Source of the DNA: an uncultured Woeseiaceae bacterium
Lineage (GTDB): Bacteria > Pseudomonadota > Gammaproteobacteria > Steroidobacterales > Woeseiaceae
Direction: 5' to 3'
Length of the DNA stretch: 64,000 nt
Assembly (NCBI GenBank): GCA_947258565.1
Contig: CAMYJB010000009.1
Location: 1 to 64,000 of the forward strand
Shown here piece after piece: positions 44,571 through 53,851 of the stretch. The stretch's first letter is position 1, and every line of letters starts with the position of its first letter. A model generated the notes under the pieces. That model was not told where the DNA came from, searched no databases, and worked only from the letters and a program-made list of their open reading frames with translations. The position numbers were made by a program, and so were the translations under genes.

Positions 44571-46832
44571 ATGCATAATGCTCCCCGCATCGTCCTGCTT
44601 GTCACCGCACTGGGAATATCTGCCTGCGGACCCGGGTCCAACGAACCAGCGACCAGTGAACTCAACGTGTCCAATCCGATCACAAAACCCTTTGCCGGCC
44701 TGCCAACCGATCCACCTGTTGCCCAAAAACGGCCGGTCACGATCGAACAGCACGGCGTCAAGCGGATCGACAATTTCGGCTGGATGCGTGACGAAAATTG
44801 GCAGGAGGTCCTGCGGGATCCGGATAAACTCGATGGCGATATCCGCGAGCATCTCGAGGCCGAGAACGAGTATTACAATGCCGCCACGGGAGACCTCGCG
44901 AAACTGCGTGAGCAGCTGTTCGAGGAAATGCGCGGTCGCATCAAGGAGGACGACAGCACGGTCCCTGCCGCCGACGGTGATTTTGCCTACGCAGTCCGGT
45001 TCCGAGATGGCGGTGAGTACCCGATCTTCGTGCGCACGCCGCGTAGCGGTGGCGACGAGACGATCCTGTACGATGGCGACCTCGAGGGCAAAGGCGAGGA
45101 TTTCTTCCGCATCGCGGCCGTCGATCACAGCCCGAACCATCAATTCATTGCCTATGGCGTCGACAGGCTCGGGTCCGAATACTATGACATTCGGATTCGC
45201 GCGATCGAGACCGGGGAAGAGTTCGAGGAGACAATTCCATCGACGGGCGGTTCGGTCGTCTGGGCTGCCGATTCGAAGTCCTTTTACTACGTCGAGCGCG
45301 ACGACAACCAACGACCGAAGCGCGTCAAGCACCACATCCTCGGCACCAATCCGGCCGACGACCTGCTCGTCTACGAAGAGCAGGACGATAGTTATTTCCT
45401 GGGCATCGACAAGTCGCACAGCAGCGAGTACATACTGATCGGCGTAAGAAAAGGTACGTCGAGCGAGTATCGCTATCTGCCCGCAGACGCCAAACCCGGC
45501 ACGGAACCCGTGCTGATCGCACCGCGCCGCGATGACGAACTTTACTCGGTCGAGCACGCCGGCGACTATTTTTACATCCAGACGAATGCCGACGGTGCCG
45601 TCGATTTCAAGATCGCCCGCGCGCCGGTGTCGAATCCCGGACGCGACAACTGGGAAGAGTGGCTGCCGCATGAGTCCGGCATCTACATAAGTGCGTTCGT
45701 GCCGTTCAAGGATCGACTCGTACGCCTGGAGCGCGAAAACGCGCTACCGCGAATAGTGGTCTCGGACTACGGGCAAGAGGACGTCTACGAGATAGACTTC
45801 GACGAGGCCGCTTACAATCTCGGTCTCTCGCCGGGCTACGAGTTCGAGACCAGCAACCTGAGGTTCAGCTACGAGTCGCCATCGACGCCCGAACAGATCT
45901 TCGACTTCGACATGGAGTCGCGTGAGCGTGACCTCCGGAAGACCCAGCAAGTACCGAGCGGCCACAATGCCGATTTGTACGTCGTCGAGCGAATTTTCAT
46001 CACGGCTGATGATGGCGCCGAGGTGCCGGTTACGGTGCTCAGACTCGAGACGACGCCCGTCGACGGTATGGCCCCACTGTTGTTGTACGGCTACGGCAGT
46101 TACGGCGCCACGATGCAGGCCTGGTTCAGCACGAACGTCTTGTCACTCGTCGATCGCGGCGTGATCTATGCAATCGCACACATTCGAGGCGGCGCGGCAA
46201 AAGGCCGCCAGTGGTATCTCGACGGCAAGCTCGACATGAAAAAGAACTCGTTTTCCGACTTCGCCAATGCCGCTGAAGAGCTTCAGGAGCGTGGCTATGG
46301 CCGCAAGGGAGAGACTGTAATCTATGGCGGGTCGGCGGGCGGCCTGCTCGTCGGCGCCACGCTGAACCTGCGGCCCGACCTCTTCGGTGGCGCCATTGCG
46401 GCCGTGCCGTTCGTCGACGTGATAAACACGATATCCGATGCGGACCTGCCGCTGACCCCGCCCGAGTGGGTCGAGTGGGGTGATCCGATCAACGACCCGC
46501 AAGCGTATGCCACGATTGCAGCCTACTCGCCATACGACAATATTCGCAGCGATGCCGATTACCCCCCCATCCTCGCCACCGGAGGACTGACCGACTATCG
46601 TGTGACGTACTGGGAACCGTCAAAGTGGGTCGCCCGGTTGCGCGACGAGGCGACTGGCGGGCCGTTCTTCCTGAAGATGAATTTGGACGCTGGTCACGCG
46701 GGTTCGGCCGCCAGATTCGAGCGCCTGAAGGAGCGGACGCACGACTATGCGTTCGCATTGAAGGTATTCGGCCTGACGGAGCAGGCGCCCGTCAGTCACG
46801 TTGGCGAAGCCGGAGCACAGGGTACGCAGTGA
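44571..46832 (+). CDS. Prolyl oligopeptidase family (S9A) lipoprotein
   Basis: 753 residues. A lipoprotein signal (LGISAC) targets it to the periplasm. A seven-bladed propeller (about 80-480) is followed by the alpha/beta hydrolase domain with nucleophile Ser in YGGSAGG, Asp in GGLTDYRV and His in DAGHAG. It should cleave short peptides after proline or basic residues (POP or oligopeptidase-B type). GAGGAA stands 8 bp before ATG at 44571; in-frame ATG 44550 gives no better signal. It starts just after the tRNA-linked element. Confidence 0.93.
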   Translation: MHNAPRIVLLVTALGISACGPGSNEPATSELNVSNPITKPFAGLPTDPPVAQKRPVTIEQHGVKRIDNFGWMRDENWQEVLRDPDKLDGDIREHLEAENEYYNAATGDLAKLREQLFEEMRGRIKEDDSTVPAADGDFAYAVRFRDGGEYPIFVRTPRSGGDETILYDGDLEGKGEDFFRIAAVDHSPNHQFIAYGVDRLGSEYYDIRIRAIETGEEFEETIPSTGGSVVWAADSKSFYYVERDDNQRPKRVKHHILGTNPADDLLVYEEQDDSYFLGIDKSHSSEYILIGVRKGTSSEYRYLPADAKPGTEPVLIAPRRDDELYSVEHAGDYFYIQTNADGAVDFKIARAPVSNPGRDNWEEWLPHESGIYISAFVPFKDRLVRLERENALPRIVVSDYGQEDVYEIDFDEAAYNLGLSPGYEFETSNLRFSYESPSTPEQIFDFDMESRERDLRKTQQVPSGHNADLYVVERIFITADDGAEVPVTVLRLETTPVDGMAPLLLYGYGSYGATMQAWFSTNVLSLVDRGVIYAIAHIRGGAAKGRQWYLDGKLDMKKNSFSDFANAAEELQERGYGRKGETVIYGGSAGGLLVGATLNLRPDLFGGAIAAVPFVDVINTISDADLPLTPPEWVEWGDPINDPQAYATIAAYSPYDNIRSDADYPPILATGGLTDYRVTYWEPSKWVARLRDEATGGPFFLKMNLDAGHAGSAARFERLKERTHDYAFALKVFGLTEQAPVSHVGEAGAQGTQ

Positions 46833-46921
46833 CGATCGGTAGCCCTCCGGACTCGCGCAGCTGCTTGTCAGATTAACCTGGCCTGGTCCGAGTGGCCGAC
46901 TACGTGGCTAAGACCACCCGA

Positions 46922-48271
46922 TTACGTCTCCACGTCCGGGAGCGTTGCAGCGTAGACCGCTCCGGCCAGACCCATAAGCGCGAGCAATCCGATCACTCCG
47001 TCGTTTCCGACCACTGGCGTGAGCGTACCAATGGCACCTACCAGAATCAGCAGTACGCCTATCACCGTATTGCTGATCGCGACGTAGTCCGTGCGCTGAT
47101 TTCCAGTCGCCAGGTTCACAACATACGTTTTCCGACCAACGCGAACTCCACTGTGCGCCAGAGACAGGATGAAATAGGCGATCGGCAGAAACCATACTGA
47201 TTGGTTCAATGCGGGAAAATAGCGACTGACCATGAAAACCACCAAGCCGATGCCTGACGTGATGAGCGCAGCGTTGAGCATGACGAGCTTACTCGAGGCG
47301 TCAGCATAACGTCCCCAAAAGGGCGCGCTTACTAGCCCTGCCACGCCGGCTGCGATGATGAATGCGCCGAGCAGGTATGGCGGTGCACCAAAACTCTGCT
47401 GCGCGAGCGCGATGTAGAATGGCGCGCTCAAGGCTGAACACATCAGCAACGCGCGTGTAATCACAAACCGGCGAAACGGGCCATCGCTTGCGATGAGCCG
47501 CAGTTGACCCAGCGCGTCGAGGACACTCCGACCGCCACCCGTCTCGCCGGCATGCTCGGCTACCTGCGCATAGATCGCAGCCGCCAATAGCCAAAGTGCC
47601 CCGGCGCCGAACAACAGCCAGCCGAGCAACGTTTCACCCAGCCGGCTGGACAATGGCGACATTAGCATGACGCCAATTCCAACGCCGAGCAGCCCGGCAG
47701 AACTCGCTGACCACCCTGCCAGCTGGCCGCGTTTCTGCTTCGGGATCACCTTGCCGAGCACGTCTTTCGCCGCAACGGAGCAGAGGCCGCGGAACAGGCT
47801 GAAGAGACTGACCAGCGCCAATATGGCCCAACCGGCCGCATTACCCGTCAAAGAGATCGCGACAACGCCGAGCCCCGCAACGCAAGCGGCCTGACCAAGA
47901 CTGCCCACCACCCAAACCCACTTGCGGATCGACAGTTTGCGGATCACCCCGCCGATAAAGATCTGCGGGACCATGGAGCCCGATTCCCGGATGGGTACGA
48001 GGAGGCCTAATACGAATGCGGGCGCGCCGACCATAGAGGTCAGCCAGGCAAGCGTTGTCTTGGGGCTGGCGATGGCGTCGCCGAGTTTCGTCAAGCAGTA
48101 ACTGAGCAGTATCAGGACGAAGCTCTGGGGCGCCTCGCGACATGCCTCTTCGCCAATTTCGTGACAAAGGCGAGCGTCTTCCTCGTTGGTCAGCGCCTCG
48201 TAAATCGATTCCGAAATTCGCATCGCGGCCCTGGCTGTTGCGTGGGTTTCTCTCGCCGCTCGTATTTCCAT
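46922..48271 (-). CDS. MFS transporter
   Basis: 449 residues with about twelve membrane helices after an unusually long cytosolic N-terminus (about 50 residues, ISESIYEALTNEEDARLCHE). Motif A-like residues appear in the second loop (GGVIRKLSIRKWVWVVG). Substrate unknown. The start is uncertain: ATG 48271 is used, an in-frame TTG at 48304 and ATG near 48223 are alternatives. It follows the pirin gene by 41 bp and is probably co-transcribed. Confidence 0.85.
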   Translation of the reverse strand: MEIRAARETHATARAAMRISESIYEALTNEEDARLCHEIGEEACREAPQSFVLILLSYCLTKLGDAIASPKTTLAWLTSMVGAPAFVLGLLVPIRESGSMVPQIFIGGVIRKLSIRKWVWVVGSLGQAACVAGLGVVAISLTGNAAGWAILALVSLFSLFRGLCSVAAKDVLGKVIPKQKRGQLAGWSASSAGLLGVGIGVMLMSPLSSRLGETLLGWLLFGAGALWLLAAAIYAQVAEHAGETGGGRSVLDALGQLRLIASDGPFRRFVITRALLMCSALSAPFYIALAQQSFGAPPYLLGAFIIAAGVAGLVSAPFWGRYADASSKLVMLNAALITSGIGLVVFMVSRYFPALNQSVWFLPIAYFILSLAHSGVRVGRKTYVVNLATGNQRTDYVAISNTVIGVLLILVGAIGTLTPVVGNDGVIGLLALMGLAGAVYAATLPDVET

Positions 48272-48312
48272 TATCGCCACACGGAGACAGGAATTCGTCG
48301 GCAACGCTGAGT

Positions 48313-49158
48313 CTAGAATCGCCCCGCCTGGAAATCCATGATCGCCTGGCGGATTTCGTCCGCCGTGTTCATGACAAAAGGTCCGTAGCGCGCAATCGGT
48401 TCATTCAGCGGCATGCCCCCAACCAGAATAAAACTCGCAGCCGTGTCACTCCTGACAGAGACCGAGGTGCCTGGCCCCAACAGCGCGATGTTGCCGCGCG
48501 TAACAGGAGTGCCTTCCTCTTCACCGATGCTGATGTCCCTTTCATACGGGTAGACAAAAACGTTGTGAGTCTCCGGCGTGGGTAGCCACGCTTCTGCAGG
48601 TCCCCTGCACCGCACGTCGAAATAGACGGGCTCTGTCGCGACGCCGGATACCGGCCCCCTGGCGCCGTGAAGTTCCCCTGCAATGATGCGGGCAACCACG
48701 TTTTCGCCGACAGCCGTTTCCGGTACGTCGCTCGCCGGTATGTCCTGGTAACGCGGCTCCACCATCTTCTGCCCGGCGGGCAGGTTGACCCACAGCTGGA
48801 AGCCCCACATAAGACCGTCTTCCTGCTGCGGCATCTCCGAGTGGACGATGCCGCGACCGGCCGTCATCCACTGCACACTGCCCGGCCCAAGCAGGCCGGT
48901 ATTACCCTTGTTGTCACCATGTTTCATCGCCCCGGCCAGCATATAGGTCACCGTTTCGAAACCACGGTGCGGATGGTCCGGGAATCCCGCGATGTAGTCG
49001 TTCGGATCGTCCGAACGAAATTCGTCGAGCAGCAGGAACGGGTCGAAGTGGTCCAGTTCGGGGGTCGCAATGACCCGCGTCATTCGCACGCCGGCACCGT
49101 CGGTCGCGGGCATACCGGACAGTACTTTCGTGACGTTGCGATCCCCTGCATGTGTCAT
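48313..49158 (-). CDS. Pirin family protein
   Basis: 281 residues, a bicupin. The N-terminal cupin has the metal ligands in FPDHPHRGFETVTYML and IVHSEMPQ; the C-terminal cupin is degenerate (GTSVSVRSDTAASFILVGG). Bacterial pirins can act as quercetin dioxygenases or bind metabolic enzymes; the role here is open. ATG at 49158 begins just before the conserved VTKVLSGMPATDGAGVRMTR. Divergent from the GNAT gene. Confidence 0.93.
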   Translation of the reverse strand: MTHAGDRNVTKVLSGMPATDGAGVRMTRVIATPELDHFDPFLLLDEFRSDDPNDYIAGFPDHPHRGFETVTYMLAGAMKHGDNKGNTGLLGPGSVQWMTAGRGIVHSEMPQQEDGLMWGFQLWVNLPAGQKMVEPRYQDIPASDVPETAVGENVVARIIAGELHGARGPVSGVATEPVYFDVRCRGPAEAWLPTPETHNVFVYPYERDISIGEEEGTPVTRGNIALLGPGTSVSVRSDTAASFILVGGMPLNEPIARYGPFVMNTADEIRQAIMDFQAGRF

Positions 49159-49235
49159 CCGGTCAGGATAGCATGGCACAATCTTTCGGCCGGCGGTTCG
49201 GAGATCACGGCGAGAGACGCGCAAGTAGAAACGGC

Positions 49236-49715
49236 ATGGCAACACGAAACCTATCGATTCGGGAAGCAACTCCAGCGGATGCGGAGATCATTGCGGATTT
49301 CAATTCCCGCATCGCCCTCGAAACCGAAGGCATGCACCTCCCTCCGAAGGTCGTCAAACCCGGCGTCAGGGCGCTTCTTGCAGATAGATCCAAAGGTCGT
49401 TACTGGGTAGCGGAAACAGACAGCCGGGTCGTCGGGCAGATCATGGTGACCTACGAGTGGAGCGACTGGCGTAACGGCATGATCTGGTGGATACAAAGCG
49501 TCTATGTGCATGGCGAATACCGGCGGAGCGGCGTATTCTCGACGCTGTACCGGCATGTGGAGTCGCTCGCGCGACAGGATCCGCAGGTCTGTGGAATTCG
49601 GCTGTACGTGGAGCGCGGGAATGCCCGCGCGCAGCGGACTTACGAGTCGCTCGGCATGACGAGGACTGACTACCGGGTGATGCAATCGATGTTTACAGGG
49701 GACGACCAATGCTAA
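49236..49715 (+). CDS. GNAT family N-acetyltransferase
   Basis: 159 residues. LSIREATPADAEIIADFNSR opens the GNAT fold; the acetyl-CoA loop is VHGEYRRSGVFSTLYRHVE, close to the Q/RxxGxG/A pattern but with GVF at its core; the closing segment is ARAQRTYESLGM. Substrate unknown. Its stop overlaps the peroxiredoxin start by 7 bp, so the two are coupled. Confidence 0.9.
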   Translation: MATRNLSIREATPADAEIIADFNSRIALETEGMHLPPKVVKPGVRALLADRSKGRYWVAETDSRVVGQIMVTYEWSDWRNGMIWWIQSVYVHGEYRRSGVFSTLYRHVESLARQDPQVCGIRLYVERGNARAQRTYESLGMTRTDYRVMQSMFTGDDQC

Positions 49716-50194
49716 AAGCAGGCGAGAAAGCGCCGGAGTTCGTACTGGAAAATGACAAGGATGAAGAGACGTCGCTCACCGATCTGTTGAAGAACGGCCC
49801 ACTGATCCTGTACTTCTACCCTGCCGACTTTACGCCGGGCTGCACGGCGGAAGCCTGCTCGATAAGGGACATTCATTCGGACATCCAGTCGGTGGGACTG
49901 CAGGTCGCCGGCGTGAGCCCACAGGACGCAGAGAGCCACGCTCGCTTCCGCGACAAGCACGATCTGCCTTTTACCTTGCTCTGCGACCCGGACAAGGTCG
50001 CCGCAAAGATGTACGACGTCGACGGTCCGTTCGGCGTTGGCGTGCGCCGGACCACCTATCTCATCGGCCAGGACCGGACGATCCACGACGCAATCCAGGC
50101 CGACCTGCGCATAGGCCGCCATGAAGACTTCATCAAGAAAGCGATCATGCTGCGCCGGACCGCCGGCATCCACGCCGAAGACGACGCCGACTGA
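49709..50194 (+). CDS. bcp: Bcp/PrxQ-type peroxiredoxin
   Basis: 161 residues. Reduces peroxides with thioredoxin-derived electrons. The peroxidatic Cys is in DFTPGCTAEACSIRD, with the resolving Cys five residues on as in atypical 2-Cys BCPs. The rest (GVSPQDAESHARFRDKHDLP and FGVGVRRTTYLIG) fits the family, with FGVGVRRTT in the usual place of YG-type residues. Coupled to the GNAT gene. Confidence 0.95.
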   Translation: MLKAGEKAPEFVLENDKDEETSLTDLLKNGPLILYFYPADFTPGCTAEACSIRDIHSDIQSVGLQVAGVSPQDAESHARFRDKHDLPFTLLCDPDKVAAKMYDVDGPFGVGVRRTTYLIGQDRTIHDAIQADLRIGRHEDFIKKAIMLRRTAGIHAEDDAD

Positions 50195-50611
50195 CTATTC
50201 GCCCTGGACGGTAACAATCACAGTGCGCCGGTGGCCTCTGCGCCTGTGCTCCCAGAGATAGATGCCCTGCCATGTGCCCAGCGCGCAGCGACCCTCGATC
50301 ACGGGGATATTCAGGTCTGACTGCGTCAGCACGCTGCGTACGTGGGCGGGCATGTCGTCGGGCCCCTCGGCCGTATGCGTGAATATCGGGTCGCCGTCGG
50401 GCACCTGTCGCGACATGAAACTCTCCAGGTCCCTCAGCACTGCGGGATCCGCGTTCTCGCAGAGCATCAGCGAGGCGCTCGTGTGGCGTATGAACACGTG
50501 GCAAATTCCGGATCGAATTCCCGCCTGGTGCACCACGGACTGCACGTCGGCGCTCAGGTCGTAGGTTCCCCTGCCGCGTGTGTCGACGCGAATTTCCTGC
50601 TGGTCAAGCAT
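50195..50611 (-). CDS. yjbQ: YjbQ/UPF0047 family protein
   Basis: 138 residues. GICHVFIRHTSASLMLCENAD, DGDPIFTHTAEGPDDMPAHV and GTWQGIYLWEHRRR are the three conserved blocks, with His and Asp/Glu ligands of the metal site. The family has weak thiamine-phosphate synthase activity; its physiological role is unclear. Ends with no gap against the convergent bcp gene. Last gene of a four-gene minus-strand operon. Confidence 0.95.
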   Translation of the reverse strand: MLDQQEIRVDTRGRGTYDLSADVQSVVHQAGIRSGICHVFIRHTSASLMLCENADPAVLRDLESFMSRQVPDGDPIFTHTAEGPDDMPAHVRSVLTQSDLNIPVIEGRCALGTWQGIYLWEHRRRGHRRTVIVTVQGE

Positions 50612-50617
50612 CGCGCA

Positions 50618-51232
50618 TCAGGACCCGGAGGCCTGCGAGCCCGGCGTATTCTCGGCAACGTAAGGCTCACCGTAGCGGAGCCGGATCGTCTTGGTCTTGC
50701 CGAACCACGGTATGGAGATGATGTATATGTTGTCGTACTCGTCCTCCGCGATCGGCGGCACTCGCTTGCTGGCGCCGAGATTCGCGATCAGCACGGGCAG
50801 CGTGTTGCTGTGCGCGACGACGAGGATGATCTTGCCCTTGTGTAGCTTGAGGATGCTCTCGAGGATCGGTTCGACATCCTCGATATCGTAGGTATTGACC
50901 GGCAGGTCGAGCGCATCGGCGACGGTCTGAGCAGTCTGCTTCGTGCGCCGGAACGGTGTCGAATAGATGACGTCGACACCGCGGATTACATCGGCGTCGA
51001 CGAGTTGGCGTGCCAGTTCGGCGGCACGCCGCTGGCCAGCGGGGCTCAAACCGGGATCGTCGGCCGGGGCCACCGCCTTTTCGGCATGACGGACGAAGAT
51101 GATCGTGGTGGTAGCCTGGGACTCGAAGAACCACGCGAGGCCGATCGCAATCGCCGTGTAGATGATAATGACCTGGATTCGCCGGCGCCTCCGCTTGCGG
51201 CGGCGGTCCTGATCAGACATGTCGTTGCGCAT
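50618..51232 (-). CDS. Membrane-anchored histidine phosphatase family protein
   Basis: 204 residues. A very basic N-terminus (DRRRKRRRRR) and one membrane helix (VIIIYTAIAIGLAWFF) are followed by a histidine-phosphatase domain: FVRHAEKA (phosphoacceptor His), STPFRRTKQT and VAHSNTLPVLI. By the positive-inside rule the domain faces the periplasm. Substrate unknown. ATG 51232 or 51220 could start it; neither has a good ribosome site. Confidence 0.88.
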   Translation of the reverse strand: MRNDMSDQDRRRKRRRRRIQVIIIYTAIAIGLAWFFESQATTTIIFVRHAEKAVAPADDPGLSPAGQRRAAELARQLVDADVIRGVDVIYSTPFRRTKQTAQTVADALDLPVNTYDIEDVEPILESILKLHKGKIILVVAHSNTLPVLIANLGASKRVPPIAEDEYDNIYIISIPWFGKTKTIRLRYGEPYVAENTPGSQASGS

Positions 51233-51276
51233 GGAACGCGACTTTACGAGGTTTTTCGGGATTTGACTACGCCGTA

Positions 51277-51588
51277 TCAGCCCTGGCGGTCTTGTCGCTC
51301 CTCGATGACGACGTGGTATTCGCCTTCGATCGTCTGCTGCGCGCCGGTCGGGCGGGCGTTCCCGGAAGCTCGAACTGCCGGATCCGTCGTCATCTTGCGG
51401 CGGAACCACCACAAGCGAATGCTGACAACCGCCGCCAGAACGAGGAGCAGTGAGCCCAGTATCACGAACGCGAAGAAGCCGACGACGATCGACGCCGCGA
51501 TTACGAGCGAGCCGATGATGATGACCAGCGCACTGGCGAGCGGACTGCCTGCCGGGAATCCTCTTTCAAGCGACGAAAATTTCACCAT
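51277..51588 (-). CDS. Hypothetical small membrane protein
   Basis: 103 residues. Two hydrophobic helices (ASALVIIIGSLVIAASIVVG and FVILGSLLLVLAAVVSI) then a polar tail ending in EYHVVIEERQDRQG. AGGA precedes ATG at 51588. Family not recognised. Sits between the DUF1579-like gene and the phosphatase gene on the same strand with short gaps. Confidence 0.7.
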   Translation of the reverse strand: MVKFSSLERGFPAGSPLASALVIIIGSLVIAASIVVGFFAFVILGSLLLVLAAVVSIRLWWFRRKMTTDPAVRASGNARPTGAQQTIEGEYHVVIEERQDRQG

Positions 51589-51604
51589 GAATCCTGTTCC
51601 TGTA

Positions 51605-52156
51605 TCAGTCGGGCCGCTTCCTGCTGTAGAACCCCTCGAACCACGGCTCCCAGGTCGCACCGTCATCGTTTGACTGCTCAAAGTATTGCCTGACGCGTCC
51701 ATCGGGCAGCGGCGTCCACAGACCCCGGAACGGCGCCGTCTGGCCGTTGGCAATATAGTGGATTGTACCGCTAAGCAGCATGCCTTCGTCAGTCAGACCG
51801 CCGCGAATAGTAATCTGGTAACCACCCGCCGCGTGCCAGCTCTGCACCCATGCATCCGTGACCTTGTCCAGGTAGTTGATGCTCATGCCCGTGCTGCCCT
51901 TGGCGCCGCGCCAGTTCTCTATCAGCAGGCAGCCGCCCTCCTCCCGCGAAATGCTGTTCTCGCCCACGAATGTACCCGTTGCGTCGTGAACCTCCCACTC
52001 GCCAACCCAGAAGTCGAATTCCCGGAATCGGGCATCCTGCTCGCATGCAGGTGCCTTCGGCGCAGCTTCCTGGGACGCATCAGGATCGCTTTGTGACATT
52101 GCCACCAGGGGCAACACTGACAAAGGTAAAATAACTAGTTTATTCAATAGCTTCAT
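51605..52156 (-). CDS. Exported DUF1579-like protein
   Basis: 183 residues with a signal peptide (KLVILPLSVLPLVAMSQ). The mature domain FREFDFWVGEWEVHDATGTF to QYFEQSNDDGATW and FEGFYSRK resembles the DUF1579 and related lipocalin-like beta-barrel proteins. Likely periplasmic, ligand unknown. First gene of the run down to yjbQ. Confidence 0.75.
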   Translation of the reverse strand: MKLLNKLVILPLSVLPLVAMSQSDPDASQEAAPKAPACEQDARFREFDFWVGEWEVHDATGTFVGENSISREEGGCLLIENWRGAKGSTGMSINYLDKVTDAWVQSWHAAGGYQITIRGGLTDEGMLLSGTIHYIANGQTAPFRGLWTPLPDGRVRQYFEQSNDDGATWEPWFEGFYSRKRPD

Positions 52157-52348
52157 GATTATTCTTCGTGTGATTTATCCGATAAATTCGTGCATTGCCG
52201 GATAACTCAGACCGTGCCGAAAGCATGGGGTTCGCGATATACACCCAAACCGCAGGAAGTAATGGCCCCGATTCCGTGCGATTCAACGCCCGCGAGTTGA
52301 ATCAGGCCTTCACTGCAAGCACAATGCCGGGCGCATCGATACCACGCC

Positions 52349-52455
52349 GGAGAGGTGGCAGAGCGGTTGACCAATCGGCAGGAAAGCCGATTGGGACGCG
52401 CGAAGCGCGCCCGGAGGGCGAGCGCCAGGGATGGCGCGAGTCAATGCACTGGTCT
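52349..52455 (+). pseudogene. tRNA-Ser 5' fragment interrupted by a hairpin-array element
   Basis: Bases 52349-52370 equal the first 22 nt of the intact tRNA-Ser downstream, and 52443-52455 equal its nt 22-34. Between them lie 72 nt (52371-52442): hairpin CCAATCGGC-AGGAAA-GCCGATTGG, GACGC, GCGC-GAA-GCGC, CGCCC-GGA-GGGCG, GCGCCA-GGGA-TGGCGC and GAGTC. The insert falls in the D-loop. The copy ends after nt 34, and 23 nt later the intact gene starts. The insert shares order and end motif with the element after tRNA-Arg. The fragment cannot make a functional tRNA. Confidence 0.85.
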
Positions 52456-52478
52456 GTGATGAGCGGACGCGAATAGTC

Positions 52479-52569
52479 GGAGAGGTGGCAGAGCGGTTGA
52501 ATGCACTGGTCTTGAAAACCAGCAAAGGTTTGTAGCCTTTCGTGGGTTCGAATCCCACCCTCTCCGCCA
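52479..52569 (+). tRNA. tRNA-Ser (anticodon UGA)
   Basis: 91 nt with encoded CCA. Acceptor GGAGAGG/CCTCTCC; anticodon arm CTGGT-CTTGAAA-ACCAG; long variable arm typical of class II tRNAs; T arm GTGGG-TTCGAAT-CCCAC. A broken partial copy lies 108-130 nt upstream. Confidence 0.97.
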
Positions 52570-52633
52570 AACGCTTAATTGATTACAGTGGCCCCATTCG
52601 CAGGTTCTGCTACCCCTGGCTACAGCCCGAGCA

Positions 52634-53851
52634 ATGGCCTGTGCCATACTCGCGCCACCCGAGCCAGCAGCTTTCCTCGTGATACTGTTTCTGAAGAGCC
52701 TCCGACGATTCCTGGCCCTGTTCCTGCAGTTGGCGGCTTCATTGTGGCGCGATCGACGGCGACTTTCGGGTTTCCTGCTCGTCCTCGGACTGTTTCCAAT
52801 TGCGCTCGTACTGCAGCTGCTGCACTGGCTGACGCTACTGCTGGATGAGATCCTCTACGCTGGCTATCGCGATGTGGCGGTTCGCGAGCCCCTGTTCGTC
52901 CTCGGGCCGCCGCGTAGCGGCACCACCCATCTGCACCACGTTCTTTCTGCCGACCCGGAGACCACGACATTCCGCACATGGGAATGCCTGTTCGCCCTGT
53001 CGGTGAGTTCCCGCAAATTATTGCTCGCGCTGGCGCGCGTGGACCGGGCGATCGGGCGCCCGGCCGAGCGCATCGGTCGTTGGCTCGGGCGGCGGCTGCT
53101 GACGTCGATGGACGACATACATCCGTTAGGGCTCAACGATCCCGAAGAGGACTTCCTGTGCCTCATGCCCCTGGCAGCCTGCTTCCTGCTGCTGGTACCC
53201 TTTCCCCGTACCGGCTGGCTCTGGAAGATTGCCCGGTTCGACACTGATCTCGACGAGGCCGAAAAGACCGAGCTGCTCAGATGGTACCGAAGCTGCATCC
53301 AGAAGCATCTGTATGTGTTCGGGACGGAAAAGCGCTTCCTGTCCAAGAATGCGTCGTTTTCCGGGATGGCCGCCGGACTGCTGTCAGAGTTTCCGGATGC
53401 CCGCATACTGTTTACCGTGCGCGATCCACGAGCAGTCGTGCCTTCACAGCTGAGCTCATTGCGACCCGCACTCGCTGCGTGCGGATTCAGGGACTATCCC
53501 GAGGAGCTCAGGAATGATCTTGTCGACCTGCTTCGCTTCTACTACGAGCACCTCGCCGCCGTGGCCGAGAGTTACCCCGAACGGGTGGCGGTGCTCTATA
53601 ACCACGATCTGCGGGACCACCTTGCTGAAACCGTGATCGCATCGCTCAATTCCATCGGGCTCGAAGTCGATGATGGTTTCCGGGACAGGCTCCTGATATT
53701 GTCTGCCGCTTCCCGCGAACACCGGTCGGACCACCGTTACACGCTCGGGCAATTCGGCCTGACCGACGACATGATCGCCTCGCAATTCGAACGGGTCTAC
53801 GCGACGTATCAATTTCGGCGGCAGTCGCGACCAGGAGTCGAGATGCAGTGA
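52634..53851 (+). CDS. Sulfotransferase family protein with N-terminal membrane segment
   Basis: 405 residues. A hydrophobic N-terminal region (about 15-75) precedes the PAPS-binding P-loop LGPPRSGTTHLHHVL and the 3'-phosphate site RILFTVRDPRAVVPSQ. It should move sulfate from PAPS to a hydroxyl or sugar on the cytosolic membrane face. The following two genes overlap it in turn (GTGA, then 14 bp), a glycosyltransferase and a deacetylase-like protein, which points to a sulfated or modified glycolipid; acceptor unknown. Confidence 0.88.
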   Translation: MACAILAPPEPAAFLVILFLKSLRRFLALFLQLAASLWRDRRRLSGFLLVLGLFPIALVLQLLHWLTLLLDEILYAGYRDVAVREPLFVLGPPRSGTTHLHHVLSADPETTTFRTWECLFALSVSSRKLLLALARVDRAIGRPAERIGRWLGRRLLTSMDDIHPLGLNDPEEDFLCLMPLAACFLLLVPFPRTGWLWKIARFDTDLDEAEKTELLRWYRSCIQKHLYVFGTEKRFLSKNASFSGMAAGLLSEFPDARILFTVRDPRAVVPSQLSSLRPALAACGFRDYPEELRNDLVDLLRFYYEHLAAVAESYPERVAVLYNHDLRDHLAETVIASLNSIGLEVDDGFRDRLLILSAASREHRSDHRYTLGQFGLTDDMIASQFERVYATYQFRRQSRPGVEMQ

